Shown in pieces: positions 45,141 to 55,974 of a stretch of DNA of 64,000 bases (position 1 is its first letter; every line of letters begins with the position of its first letter). The DNA is from Pomphorhynchus laevis (taxonomy: Eukaryota > Acanthocephala > Palaeacanthocephala > Echinorhynchida > Pomphorhynchidae), in NCBI GenBank assembly GCA_012934845.2, contig WNNJ02001739.1:310001-374000 (forward strand). The letters are read 5' to 3'. Under the pieces are notes generated by a model that saw nothing but the letters and a program-made list of their open reading frames with translations, searched no databases and was not told where the DNA came from. The position numbers were made by a program, and so were the translations under genes.

Positions 45141-46100
45141 CTTCCGGTCTTCTATTTATCGCAATAAAGTTCTGCTATTTATTTAATTTTATCCATTTAT
45201 TTATATTTAAAATTCGGTTCAATTTCTGTTAGATAGGTATTAGTTATTATATATTTCAAACAATATGAACAAATTCATATTCTATAAAGAATAAAAATAA
45301 GTCAACTATAATTGGGCTACTATTACCTCCAATTAAACCACCTTTTATTTCACTAAATATAGACGTCTCTACTTTTAAATAATGCTGATTTATCAAAATA
45401 TTTAATAATTCAATTTTATCCATATATTTATATTTACTTGATGGTTTAATTTTTGTTAGATATGCGTTATAGTTATTATATCATATATATGTATATCTTT
45501 TTCCGAATATAAGATTTATTAATTTTTCAAATGCATATATAATATCTGCTAAATCTAGATTTGAATAAAGCGTACTAAAATCGTATGTATTTATATTGAC
45601 GTTGTATCAGAATAAGAATTAGAGGTCATCAGAGATTAGAAATTAATGTTGATTTAATTATAAACTGCAATTCCTAATCGCAACACTGAAATATACAGGT
45701 TAATCAATAACATGCAATATCCACATTAATTAAATCAATTCCATTTATTATCATTCGAATATGTCTTAATATTTCCGCTATTATATTATTATATATAATT
45801 AATAATATTTATATATATGGATAAAATTGAATCATTAAATATTATAATAAATCAACATTATTTAAAAGTAGAGAAGTCTATACTTTGTAAAATAATAGGT
45901 GATTTAATTGAAGGTAATAGTAGCCCAATATAGTTGACTTATTTTTATTCTTTATAGAATATGAATTTGTTCATATTGTTTGAAATATATAATAGCTAAT
46001 ACCTATCTAACAGAAATTCAACAATCATTTAAATATAAATAAATGGATAAAATTAAATAAATAGCAGAACTTTATTGCGATAAATAGAAGACCAGAAGTA
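45139..46100. repeat. Large inverted repeat (foldback), arms about 297 bp
   Basis: 45139-45436 is the reverse complement of 45804-46100 with few differences. Both arms contain PLE-like RT sequence (AATAGTAGCCCAAT and ATGAATTTGTTCATA on the right arm). The spacer holds a further RT scrap (45437-45600), a bit of tail, and an inverted R2 copy (45635-45803). Confidence 0.88.
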
Positions 46101-46454
46101 TCACATCACCAAATCTCCTTAATTTCGCTATCGTTCATTTTATAAACGTTCATTTTTTATTATTTTTGGTTTTTATTGCTGACAGTAAGATGTAATCAAG
46201 GTAGAATTACACCTTAATTAGAGTATCACAAACAAGATAATTTACATTACAAACAGTCAAAATAAAAAATTTCGATTATTGTAAATAGGGCATATACATT
46301 TTAGTGTTACACTAATAATTTATAAATTTATTATTTAAAATTATCATATTAATTTAAATTTATTAAATAACCACTTGTAACATGATATGTTATATCATGT
46401 TAATAATAACATGATAATAATATCATATTATATTATGTTATGATATAATAAATT

Positions 46455-46822
46455 ATATACTTTGTATTAGAATAAGATACTAGATAATTAAATTTCATCA
46501 GCGGAAATTCATCATTAGCATGTATTTGGCCCCGCTGCTATGTTGGGTAGAAGAGTTAGGGGCCGGAACCGGATAGCATAACAGTTCCTCCTGATGACCT
46601 CTAATCCTTATTCTGATACTTCGTCTGTTATTTATTAGTCAATTCATAAAAATGACGTTTATTTTAAATTTCAATTTTTTATTTTAACTTGATTTAAATT
46701 ATTGAAAATCTAAAAACAATTATTAATTTTATTATTTAATTTTTAAATTTTGATTTAGCATTATTATGTTTTGTTTATTTTATAATTATATAACAATACG
46801 TAGACTCAGTTAGCTGATTTGA
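46455..46822 (+). repeat. PLE-like tail copy within the recurring flank
   Basis: Corresponds to the copy at 38078-38445 and continues into the same unique sequence (GACTTGTTTATGTTTGTAAG), so it was carried along with the flank duplication rather than inserted separately. Confidence 0.85.
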
Positions 46823-47705
46823 CTTGTTTATGTTTGTAAGGACGGATACGATCTGAGCAAGTTTTTCTAATATGCATATTGCCGACAACATGACTTTTTA
46901 AAAAACATTTTCATAAAACACAAACGATTGCAATAGCTTGACACATTCTTAAATATTATAGTTAAAGAATGTTCCGAAAACTTTTGTATTCTTCCTTCTT
47001 CAAGGCTATATTTAAAAGTCTATTTCTTGGTTTTATTTTGTTAAATATAAAAAATGTATTTATGGCTGAAGTAAAATCATTATCTAAAGCATACAAGAGA
47101 ATACAACAGGTTGAAAACTTCATTTTTAAAGAATAATATTCATTCATAAATTTGTTCTCGATTCTTTGATAACTAAAAAACAAATGTGACTTTGTTATGG
47201 ATGTAGTTTGTATACGAAATAAATCAAATCAGCTAACTGAGTCTACGTGTTTAATATAATTATAAAATAAACAAAACATAATAATGCTAAATCAAAATTT
47301 AATAATTAAATGATAAAATAAATAATTGTTTTTAGATTTTCTAATAATCCAATCTAAAAATTTAAATTTATTTTGAAAAAAAAATATATCGACAATTTAT
47401 ATAATTTATTTAATTTATATTTTTAAAAATATAAATGTAAAGATATATATTTATATATTTATAAATATAAATATACTTCAAGGCTATATTTAAAAGTTAA
47501 TAAACTGAATTTGCAATCATATTGTAATACTCTCTTCCATATGCAGATGTTCTTTATTCTTAAGTTTAATAAATATTTATTATATATATTTTAATCGATA
47601 TAATATAAATATCGATTATAAATCTATTGTTTACTTATTGATCTATTAATTATCGATGTTAAAACTAATTTCAACAGAGAAAGTGAATTAGCTCAATTAT
47701 CTTTG
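46823..47705 (+). repeat. Rearranged duplicate of the zinc-finger gene's 5' flank
   Basis: 46823-47020, 47130-47222 and 47475-47705 match 38446-38620, 38870-38960 and 38620-38830. A minus-strand PLE-tail piece (47222-47350) interrupts it. No copy of the zinc-finger coding exon follows. Confidence 0.85.
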
Positions 47706-48170
47706 AAAAAAATCTATCGACAATTTATATAATTTATATAATTTATATTTTTAGAATACCCAGGTTTATCTCTAAAATATCAAAAATGTCATTAAGATTC
47801 GTGAAAATTAAAATCTTCGTTGTAAATTTAAGCACGAAATTTTATAATATAAATATTCATTAGATATATTATATATAATATTCATATATTAAGAATATAT
47901 ATAATATATAATATATAATATATTATATATTATATATTATTATAATATATTATAATATATAATATTCATTATTATATATACCAATATATACCATTCCTTA
48001 CAAAATAAATAGTTTAATATTCAAACTTAGAATAATATTGTAATATTATAATATCATATTGCGACCTTGTGAGAACTCTAATAGATAGGAAAATACACTT
48101 TCATAAATTGAACGTCTTCATTAAATTTGCAAATACAAATTTAATACCAAATTTAATAACTTTTATAAAG
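47706..48170. other. AT-rich low-complexity spacer
   Basis: Dense TA runs at 47870-47990. No gene seen. Confidence 0.5.
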
Positions 48171-48289
48171 TTAGTCGAAGAGGTTAGGAAATATCTCAAC
48201 AAAATGAAATTCAACCGACTACCAACATAACGATTTCAATGCATCATTTCAATCTGATGGAGGACCACAATGTTTATCGTCAATATAGT

Positions 48290-48360
48290 GCATGCTGAGG
48301 GACGAAACAACAATGATATAGGGACGCCCACTGATGAGTCCCGCCCTATGGAGTTGTCTG
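48290..48360 (+). ncRNA. Hammerhead-like motif in tandem unit 1 (type II order)
   Basis: GGGACGAAAC at about 48299-48308 is followed by CTGATGAGTCCC at about 48332-48343. GGGAC pairs with GTCCC to make stem II from the two ends, giving the order GAAA - stem III - stem I - CTGATGA of a type II hammerhead. GGG/CCC in between may serve as stem I. A good stem III and a clear cleavage triplet are not evident. Confidence 0.4.
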
Positions 48361-48544
48361 GACAGGATGCTTTATGTCGTAATGCGACCTGATAGCTGAA
48401 GCTATTATGTAGCCAGCTAAAATACAAGTTAGTCGAAGAGGTCCGGAAATATCTCAACAAAATGAAATTCAACCGACTACCAACAAGACGATTTCAATGC
48501 ATCATTTCAATCTGATGGAGGTCCACCAGGTTTATCGTCAATAC

Positions 48545-48610
48545 AGTGCATGGTGAGGGACGAAACAATGATGATACTGGGACCTCCACTGATGAGTCCT
48601 GCCATGTAAA
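48545..48610 (+). ncRNA. Hammerhead-like motif in tandem unit 2 (type II order)
   Basis: Same layout as unit 1: GGGACGAAAC near 48557, then TGGGACCTCCA (TGG/CCA stem) directly followed by CTGATGAGTCC near 48588-48599. The flanking bases differ from unit 1, yet the stem I pairing is still possible. Confidence 0.4.
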
Positions 48611-48959
48611 GTTGTCTGGACGGCGTGCTTTCTGTCGTAATGCGATCTGATAGCTGAAGCTATTTTGTAGCCAGCTAAAATACAAGTTAGTCGAAGAGGT
48701 CCGGAAATATCTCAAGAAAATGAAATTCAACCGACTACCAACAAGACGATTTCAATGCATCATTTGTAAATAGCATAAAAAATTATTATTAAACGTTATT
48801 TGAAATGCAAAATAACATTTTAAATGCTCATTGGCTGCTTGTTTTAATTATATTAAAGCAAGCAGCAAGATTTTATTAATTTTAATTATAAAATTATTTT
48901 ATAACTTTTTTGCTTTTAAAGTTTTAAACTAAAATCAAAAAAGGTGTTCATTTCCAACA

Positions 48960-50655
48960 TTTGTCGTGCTGTCTTGATAACTTCATGCCGGGCTGACATA
49001 GATACGGAAACATCACGCTACTACCCATCACGGTAGCAGCATTGACGACCCTCCTCCGCTCATGCTCTCCATTATGTATGCTGCATTTCCCCGCTGAACG
49101 GCTACACTTATACGTTGGAACAGGAACGCACGGGCTTGGGGTTCGGAAGTTGCACGGATTAAACGTGTGCCAAGTTCATGAAGGAACGTGAGAGACACTG
49201 GCTCGATCGCTCCTGTGCTTTCAACTGCCACTGGTATGAACATATATTGGCGGAAGTCAATGTTAGCATATTTATGGACTTTCAAAGTTTCGGCGTTCTT
49301 TGGCACACTAGCCGCACTATATACGAAACTGCTAAGGTTGCTGGGTGCTGTGGTATCTACACAAGTGAAGTTCCACAGTAGCAATCTACCTGACAACCAG
49401 GGAATCAGTGTTCCACCGTCAGGTCGTCTACCGTCAACACTGTAGACTCATGTAGGCTCCAAACGCGAAGGGAATCCAGCGGACGTCAATGCCTTCATAG
49501 TAGATTGTTAGCATCGGTATAACGGGAATGACAAGACTTTGATCTGCAACAGTCCAGCCCGTGAGTCCACAGGTTATCAACTTCCTTTTTGCAAATGCAC
49601 CGATACTGTGCACAAAATCTGATTCCCAATCGGATTGCGACGGCGACTGTGATGCAAGCGTCATCCAGGCGTGTGCATATTGAGCTAACGGGAATGACGT
49701 CCAGAAAATCACCAGCGTGATCGCTACTCACTGCTACCAACCTGCCTCGAACCTCTGTAATGGTCTCTGAGTTCATAAGAGTCGATTGTTTGACCGAGTA
49801 AATAGGATCTGTCCAATGTTTCTGGTGTTCTTTAACCACTAGACACTCCAACCCGGTAAACGCGGACCATTTCCCAGCTGAACGGCTACACTTATACGTT
49901 GGAACAGGAAAGCACGGGCTTGGGGTCCGGAAGTTGCCATTCTAGTGTGTATACAAAATTGGTTCACATAAGAAACAATAAATTTTAAAAATTAATTAAT
50001 AATAATTAATTAATTAAATAATAATTTATTATTTTTAAGATATAGTTAGTTGTATAATAGGGGTTTAAAACTAGTTCGTTCTGTAAGTAAAACAGTAACC
50101 AGAGTTTGAATTTTTAATAGAATCATAATCTATGAAATTTTTTTTAAATTCGTATTTTTAAGGTAAAGTTTTTCTAAAATTCAGTTTAAACTTTTCTTCT
50201 GTATAAATTAAGTAAACAACGTAAATCGAATGAATTCTTCACTTGTTACGAAATCACAGCATGATAATCTGGCATCGCCTAGGATTTGATATACAAGTTG
50301 TTGGGATCCCGAAACCGGGGAACTGAAATCCGGAATGGACATGTCCGTGTATATTGAGATGCCATGCAGAATAGTCGATAGCCAAGTTGAGGATGTCCTG
50401 CAAAATCTCACGTACTGCCCACATACATTGCTTTAGAAGCAAGGTGTGCATCGGAGTAGATAATTTAATCGTGGGATGTTGAATTCGTTTCGTAGCAGGA
50501 AAATAGCGTCGTGCATGGACAATTGCACCAGGCGAGAGCGGAGCAGTTGGAGCTTATGAATGGATTCTTCCAAAGCATAATCAACGGAGGTTGCATCTTC
50601 AATCGAGGCGCTCAATAGAGTAGCACTGATTGGAGTGACTACCCTGCCGTCCGGT
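48960..50655 (-). mobile_element. Retroelement relic, family B (possible REL-endonuclease C-terminus)
   Basis: On the minus strand, 50615-50433 encodes the RT thumb (QLLRSRLVQLSMHDAIFLLR, IPRLNYLLR). 50450-50254 encodes the region before the GLGI block. 49851-49495 gives VRGRLVAVSSDHAGDFLDVI, LDDACITVAVAIRLG, C-x-C..VD..WTHGLDC. 49396-49028 gives RLLLWNFTCVDTTAPSNLSS, VPVAVESTGAIEPVSL and FLFQRISVAVQRGNAAYIM. This is the C-terminal half of a common metazoan RT family (L.WD.TV.DT.A.SY; AVET.G; QR.S.AIQRGNA). The D-G...WD.T spacing suggests a restriction-like nuclease fold, an inference. A 298-bp repeat and a small internal duplication (49862-49936 echoes 49087-49153) interrupt it. Confidence 0.75.
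49937..50234. repeat. 298-bp direct repeat, left copy
   Basis: Matches 51550-51847 over the same length with no indels and about five substitutions seen by eye. Begins CCATTCTAGTGTGTATACAA and ends GTAAATCGAATGAA. AT-rich, no coding frame. Confidence 0.95.
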
Positions 50656-51020
50656 AACAGATAATAACATATTAAATTTTATAAATTATATTTTAATCAA
50701 AATAAATTACAATTTTAATTATATGTTAATTTTATTGCTAATCTCTAATTCTTCTCTAAATTTTATTTTACTTAAATTATGCAGACATTTATTTCGATTA
50801 GTTGCAATAATATTTTAATTGTTTTAAGTATCTTATTCATGGAAATGAATTAAAATATAGAATTATTGAGATCAAAATCTGTCAAGGCGCATTTGAATTT
50901 GAAACGAGCTGTCAAACGTGTTAATTTTGCCGAATTATCAGATGCTTTAAAAAATCGAGCAATCAATAAATATTATAAAAGTAAAATATATAAATGGTTC
51001 ATTTTTGTAGATCCACCGCA
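50656..51020. other. Spacer inside the direct-repeat bracket
   Basis: Short plus-strand frames only (LNLKRAVKRVNFAELSD at about 50895). Nothing recognised. Confidence 0.4.
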
Positions 51021-51490
51021 TTACGTTTTCTTCTTTACAACTGCATAGCTATTAATTGTCCATGCGCTTTGAAGCTGACTCGAAAAGTAAATTATTGCAA
51101 CGTGGAGATTAAGACCGAATATTACAAAGGCGAATTTGCCAATGAGTAAAAATAAATCTTTGTTTATATAGAGCGCTTCCAATCCGAATATCCAGTAAGC
51201 TTGGACGTCTAGTACGGCTATCCAAAACAATGGCAACAGTCCGAAAATAGTATTGCCATGACGACACAGAGTAACAAGGAGTCTTTGATTCTTCCGTAAA
51301 CAAAAGAGACCGAGAATGGATGACAAGCAACTAAATGACCATATGATCAGTATGAATAATAAATGTGGACTAAAGTAGTTTTTACTGTGCGGATCTGCCT
51401 GGTGCACACGAATTAGATACAGGAATACAGATATCGCAAGTACCAAGTGTATTATAGTAAAAGCTCTTAACCATGGCTTGTATGTAACAC
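51021..51490 (-). CDS. Otopetrin-like membrane protein exon (partial)
   Basis: The minus-strand frame is open from about 51490 to the stop at 51021. It has four hydrophobic segments: AFTIIHLVLAISVFLYLI, LLFILIIWSFSCLSSILGLF, a TIFGLLPLFWIAVLDVQAYW region, and LIGKFAFVIFGLNLHVAIIY. The R-x-G-x3-FG motif (CRHGNTIFG) preceded by a basic LRK turn resembles otopetrin proton channels (R.GAI.FGLG....L). A splice acceptor (GTATTTTTAG) fits near 51486, and a GTAAAG donor near 51035 would end it as an internal exon; otherwise it stops at AVVKKKT. No neighbouring exons were found. It lies between the 298-bp direct repeats, so it may be a displaced or pseudogene exon. Other multi-pass membrane families remain possible. 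Confidence 0.45.
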
Positions 51491-51549
51491 TAAAAATACG
51501 AAAACTAAATAGATATATCCGAACAAAATTAATTGTGTTCCCAAAGTAG

Positions 51550-51847
51550 CCATTCTAGTGTGTATACAAAATTGGTTCACATAAGAAACAATAAATTTTA
51601 AAAATTAATTAATAATAATTAATTAATTAAATAATAATTTATTATTTTTAAGATATAGTTAGTTGTATAATAGGGGTTTAAAACTAGTTCGTTCTGTAAG
51701 TAATACAGTAACCAGATTTTGAATTTTTAATAGAATCATAATCTATGAAAATTTTTTTTAATTCGTATTTTTAAGGCAAAGTTTTTCTAAAATTCAGTTT
51801 AAACTTTTCTTCTGTATAAATTAAGTAAACAACGTAAATCGAATGAA
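51550..51847. repeat. 298-bp direct repeat, right copy
   Basis: Partner of 49937-50234. Together they bracket 1.3 kb that holds a family B scrap and an otopetrin-like exon. Confidence 0.95.
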
Positions 51848-51849
51848 CA

Positions 51850-52660
51850 ATTGCATACACGAGCGAGTATCATCATTTGGTCGGCTTCATCAATTATCCT
51901 CATGTGAATTCTTAAATCCTAGAGGCAGCACTGTACACTACAATCAGCGTAGGTGGACTTCATCAGCAGTGAGCCTATGCCTACCTTTCGTGTTTCAGTC
52001 CTTTAATTATCTGCTAAAATTTTCCTCTGCTGCCTTTCTGTAAAAACAAACGACAAAGTTTGTAAGGAAAACATTTCTACTTGTGCAAACTGTTCGTTGT
52101 ATCCGTCTTTTAAATTAAAGGTTGACACTTTTAAATTATACAACTTTTATTAAGCGGAGATTGTTACATTGCATTCAAAATTCAATACTTTATATTTAAA
52201 GAGTTAACGCATCATTATTAAACCAATTGCTATAATGTTATGGTGAAATGAATGCGAAAATAACATTAAAATTTTTCATTTTACGATGATTTGAAATTAA
52301 GAATTAAGTTTTTAATTTAAAAATATTAAATAATTAATGATTAAATTAATTAATCTTTTAATACAATTACAATTTAAAATATTAATTACAAAATAGGCGA
52401 TTATTAAGGGTAAATTTAATTCACTTGAAATAAACAATTATAGCCAAGGATAATAAGAAAAATTGCTATTTGTTAGAAATTACCTTTAGCTTAAATTAAA
52501 CTTAAGTTTTAATTTAAGAAATCTTTAATTTAAAAATCTTTAATTTTTATAATAAAAAATAATTTATTTATAATTTAATCTATTTTTTTTATTTATAAAA
52601 ATAAAAGATTTTATAATTTTTATAAAATTATTTTCACCTGTTATTGATTTCTATAAAGAA
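51850..52660. other. AT-rich spacer with a partial R3 copy
   Basis: 51900-52010 is a weak copy of R3 (GACTTCATCAGCAGTGAG, TTTCGTGTTTCAGTCCTTT). The rest is AT-rich with nothing recognised. Confidence 0.5.
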
Positions 52661-52689
52661 TTTAAAGAATCCAATGACGATTTTTCAAA

Positions 52690-53160
52690 CACTCGTAAGA
52701 ATCTAAAAAGTAATCAATGGATGAAACGTCGAATCGACGTTTCGACGTCGTAGTAAATTCTATCAAAATTCGTTGACTATAATCAATGGCAACAATCCAC
52801 CGGCACCATATTCATTCGATGCCTTTATCTGATGATAAACCTTTCCCGACACCATTGATCTTGACATGTTTCACCTCACTGAATCCTGTTATTTTGATAG
52901 TAATGATCACTTTATTTGACGTCTTCTTATAGCCACTGGGTTTTCAGGTGTCGAACGTGCACGACTTACGCACGCTGGTCTTTATCTGGCAAATCGCTTT
53001 GGTTGCATTTTCACGCATTACCTCATGTTTACAACTCAATTTACTACTTTCAAAACACTCTGATCTCACGTGATTACACCATCGGATCACAAACCTTCTA
53101 ATTATCATATACAGACCTGGACAATGTTCACAATTCAATACCTTTTTGAATGAGCTATTT
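52690..53160 (-). mobile_element. Possible PLE-type GIY-YIG endonuclease scrap
   Basis: Minus-strand 53150-52944 encodes LNCEHCPGLYMIIRRFVIRW, then CNHVRSECFESSKLSCKH. This resembles the C..C...YIGET.R....R..EH......S....H pattern of the zinc-linked GIY-YIG domain in some PLEs, with the glycine-rich turn lost. The match is weak and by memory. A palindrome, GAAACGTCGA/TCGACGTTTC, lies near 52728-52750. Confidence 0.35.
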
Positions 53161-53471
53161 GTATATTATCTCGGAATTTGCACTTTATAAATCTTCCACT
53201 TTCAACATTCGTATCAAAACAGACCAAAAAATTTCTAAATATCAACTGCAGTATTTAGTTCCTATTCTTTTATTCTTCAATCTAAACACACCCATTTGTT
53301 GATTGTATTTTGCATAGGCGTCAATCATATTTTTTTCTTTTCCACTTTAGCTCTTCCAGCGTCTTAATTGATTTAAGTTAATTATCTTTCAAGTTCTTAC
53401 AAAAAAGAATTAAGTAAAATTATAGATCCTAATTTTAAGTTGATATACATGTGAGTCATTTTTATCTTTGA

Positions 53472-55375
53472 AATTTTGACGACTATTTTATTCTGTACGC
53501 TTCTTCAATCTTTTATATAAGCCAACAGCAGTACGCTACATTTCAGTATTGGTGGATTTCATCAGCTACTGATTCAATACCTACGTTTCACGTTTCCGTC
53601 CTTTTAATGATAGCTGACGATCACTCGACTCGTGGGCTTTATTGCGATTTAGATTTAATGAAAGACTTCCGTCTTACATTTTGCAAGTTTAATTGAAATC
53701 ACTTCTGAATTCAAATTAAATCTGCGTTAGTAGAGGAAGGTGCTACCTTCAATTTGAACCTCTACCTTATTTTGCTAATGACTACTATTATCAAAGTAAT
53801 AATTAATAGTAATCGTAATAATAGTAATAATTAAATTAATATTGTTATTATTAACAATATTTAGTTTGTCAAAGAACAAATATAATCTGTCTGTTCCATC
53901 CTACAAATTGTTAACTGTGAAAAATTTGTGTTGTATTCTATTTTTATTTCAATATTTACAATATAAAAGCAGTATTTCAGCCATATTTACTAACATATAC
54001 ATTAACGAACGAAAACATTAAGAAACATTTTTTATCTTTACGCTCTGGTATGTTTTCAGAAATGTAAAGTACTTGTTTAAATCCCTCTTTTAAATATTGC
54101 ATGCTGAAAAAATTAATTTATTAAATGTTTATAAATTTATTTTTAAATTAATAATTTTACACCATTGATAAAATACATACATTTGCATTTGCTTAATTTT
54201 GTTTTAGTTACTTATTTTATCAATAAGTAAAATTTTGTATGACAATGTTAAATAGCAACAGATGAGAGATTATTATTAATATTATTAATAATTAATATTT
54301 TACTTATATTGAGTAAAATATTTTATATTTTACTTATAAAAGATAGTGCCGGATATTTACGAAATATTGGTAACTCAATATATACAGTCATTATCATATA
54401 ATTGCAGGTTGTGAGTCATATATTCACCGTTATTTTGTACTCGTTGTAATAAATTATAATAAATCATTAGGGAAAATAAAAAAAAATTCAAATTGAAGGT
54501 TGCACCTTCCCCTATCAACGATGATTTTAATTTAAAATCAGAAATGATTTCAATTAAATTTGCAAAATGTAAAACGAAAGTCTTTTATTAAATCCAAATG
54601 TCAATAAATCAGACAAGAAATATTGAAATTTTGATAACTATTTTTATTCCGCACAGTACTTTAATCTTTTATATAAGCCAACAGCAGTACGCTGCATTTC
54701 AGTATTGGTGGACTTTATCAGCTACTGATCCGAACCCACGTTTCACGTTTCGATCCTTTTAATGCTAACTTATGATCACTCGACTCGCTCGCTTAATTGG
54801 CAATTAGATTTAATAAACGACTTCCGTTTTACATTTTGCAAATTTAATTGAAATCATTTCTGATTTTAAATTAAATCTGCGTTAGTAGAGGAAGGCGCTT
54901 CATTCAATTTGAAAACCTACCTATTTTTGCAATTAATCGCAATTTTCAAACTAGTCATCTATAGTTTGTTTCCTAACTCTCATTTAAATTTTGATGACTA
55001 TTTTTATTCTGCCGGCTACTTTAATCTTTTATATAAGCCAACAGCAGTACGCTGCATTTCAGTATTGGTTGACTTCATCAGCTACTGATCCAATACCTAC
55101 GTTTCACGTTTCGATCATTTTAAATGTTGACTGACGATCACTCGACTCGTGGGCTTTATTGCCATTTAGATTTAATGAGACTTTCGTCTTACATTTTGCA
55201 AATTTAATTGAAATCACTTCTATATTCAAATAAAATCAGCGTTGGTAAGGGAAGGTTCTACCTTCAATTTGAAAACCAGTCATATTACCAAACTTGTCAT
55301 CTATAGTATTGATGGACATCATCAGCTACTAATCCAATACCTAAGTTTCACGTTTCAGTCTTTTTATGGATCCTT
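53472..55375 (-). repeat. R3 repeat family cluster
   Basis: Copies of about 300 bp at 53472-53765, 54620-54935 and 54985-55290, a partial at 55305-55375 and an inverted partial at 54480-54612. Shared blocks are ATATAAGCCAACAGCAGTAC, CATTTCAGTATTGGT, CATCAGCTACTGATCC, CGTTTCACGTTTC and GACGATCACTCGACTCG. On the minus strand the core reads CTGATGAAGTC..CCAATACTGAAATG, nested in a GTATTGG/CCAATAC stem. Confidence 0.88.
53766..54479. other. AT-rich spacer between R3 copies
   Basis: Nothing recognised. Confidence 0.4.
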
Positions 55376-55395
55376 TGATTTCTGTTCAATCACTT

Positions 55396-55974
55396 CTATG
55401 CGTGTCACTTTGCCTTTTGGTTTGGCAACGAATATCGGAGGTCAAAACGCACACTTAGGCATCTACATTGAATTTATTCGAGACATTTACGTTGCTGTCA
55501 TCCACCTTGCCCATATAATGGGTGTACATCGATAGAGTCCGCTATGTCATTATCCGCATCGCAAACTCATTTTCTTAAATTGACCCTCTTTACTGAAATC
55601 GCTTTGTAATCAGCTAACTTATTTCCTCAAGCCTATTTTAGCTTATCAATATAAAATTGCACATATCCCGCTTTTTGGAGCACTGATATCAATCGTCCAC
55701 TACACAAAAAATAAACTATTGACCCCAGTTTTCCTTCATAGCATCGTTTCATTAAAATCCTTCTGATTATTTCTAAACTGCTAGAGCTTTTGGTGCTGAT
55801 CCACTTAATGTTCATTTAAATTCGACAAAGCTAATTCCTAGACGCTGTAACTTTGCCTTTTGGTTTGGTAACGAATATTGGCGGTCAAAACGCACACTTC
55901 GGCATCTACATTGAATTTATTCGAGAAATTTACGTTGCTGTTATCCACCTTGTGCATATAATGAGTGTACATGT
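55396..55974 (-). repeat. 130-bp direct repeat pair next to R3
   Basis: 55396-55531 and 55845-55974 share TTTGCCTTTTGGTTTGG, AACGAATAT, GGTCAAAACGCACACTT and ATTGAATTTATTCGAGA. On the minus strand both could encode YMGKVDDSN-like, FNVDA-like sequence; with the intervening 55815-55633 frame (LQKAGYVQFYIDKL) this may be PLE connector sequence. Family is uncertain. Confidence 0.7.

Larger units (their letters stand above)
48171..48775. repeat. 258-bp tandem repeat, about 2.3 units
   Basis: The landmark TTAGTCGAAGAGGT.. recurs at 48171, 48429 and 48687, an exact 258-base period. Each full unit holds GAGGGACGAAACAA and, about 30 bases later, CCACTGATGAGTCC. Both units also keep a 78-codon open frame on the minus strand, with many amino-acid differences, which I regard as incidental. 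Confidence 0.93.

Noticed and set aside
48236-48730. Two 78-codon minus-strand frames in the 258-bp repeat as paralogous small proteins
   Set aside because: They differ at many residues with no conserved motif, and the period of 258 (a multiple of three) keeps frames in register automatically. RNA motifs on the plus strand explain the conservation better.
49178-49445. Plus-strand frames of 67 and 85 codons
   Set aside because: They overlap, antisense, the family B retroelement C-terminus, which has recognisable motifs.
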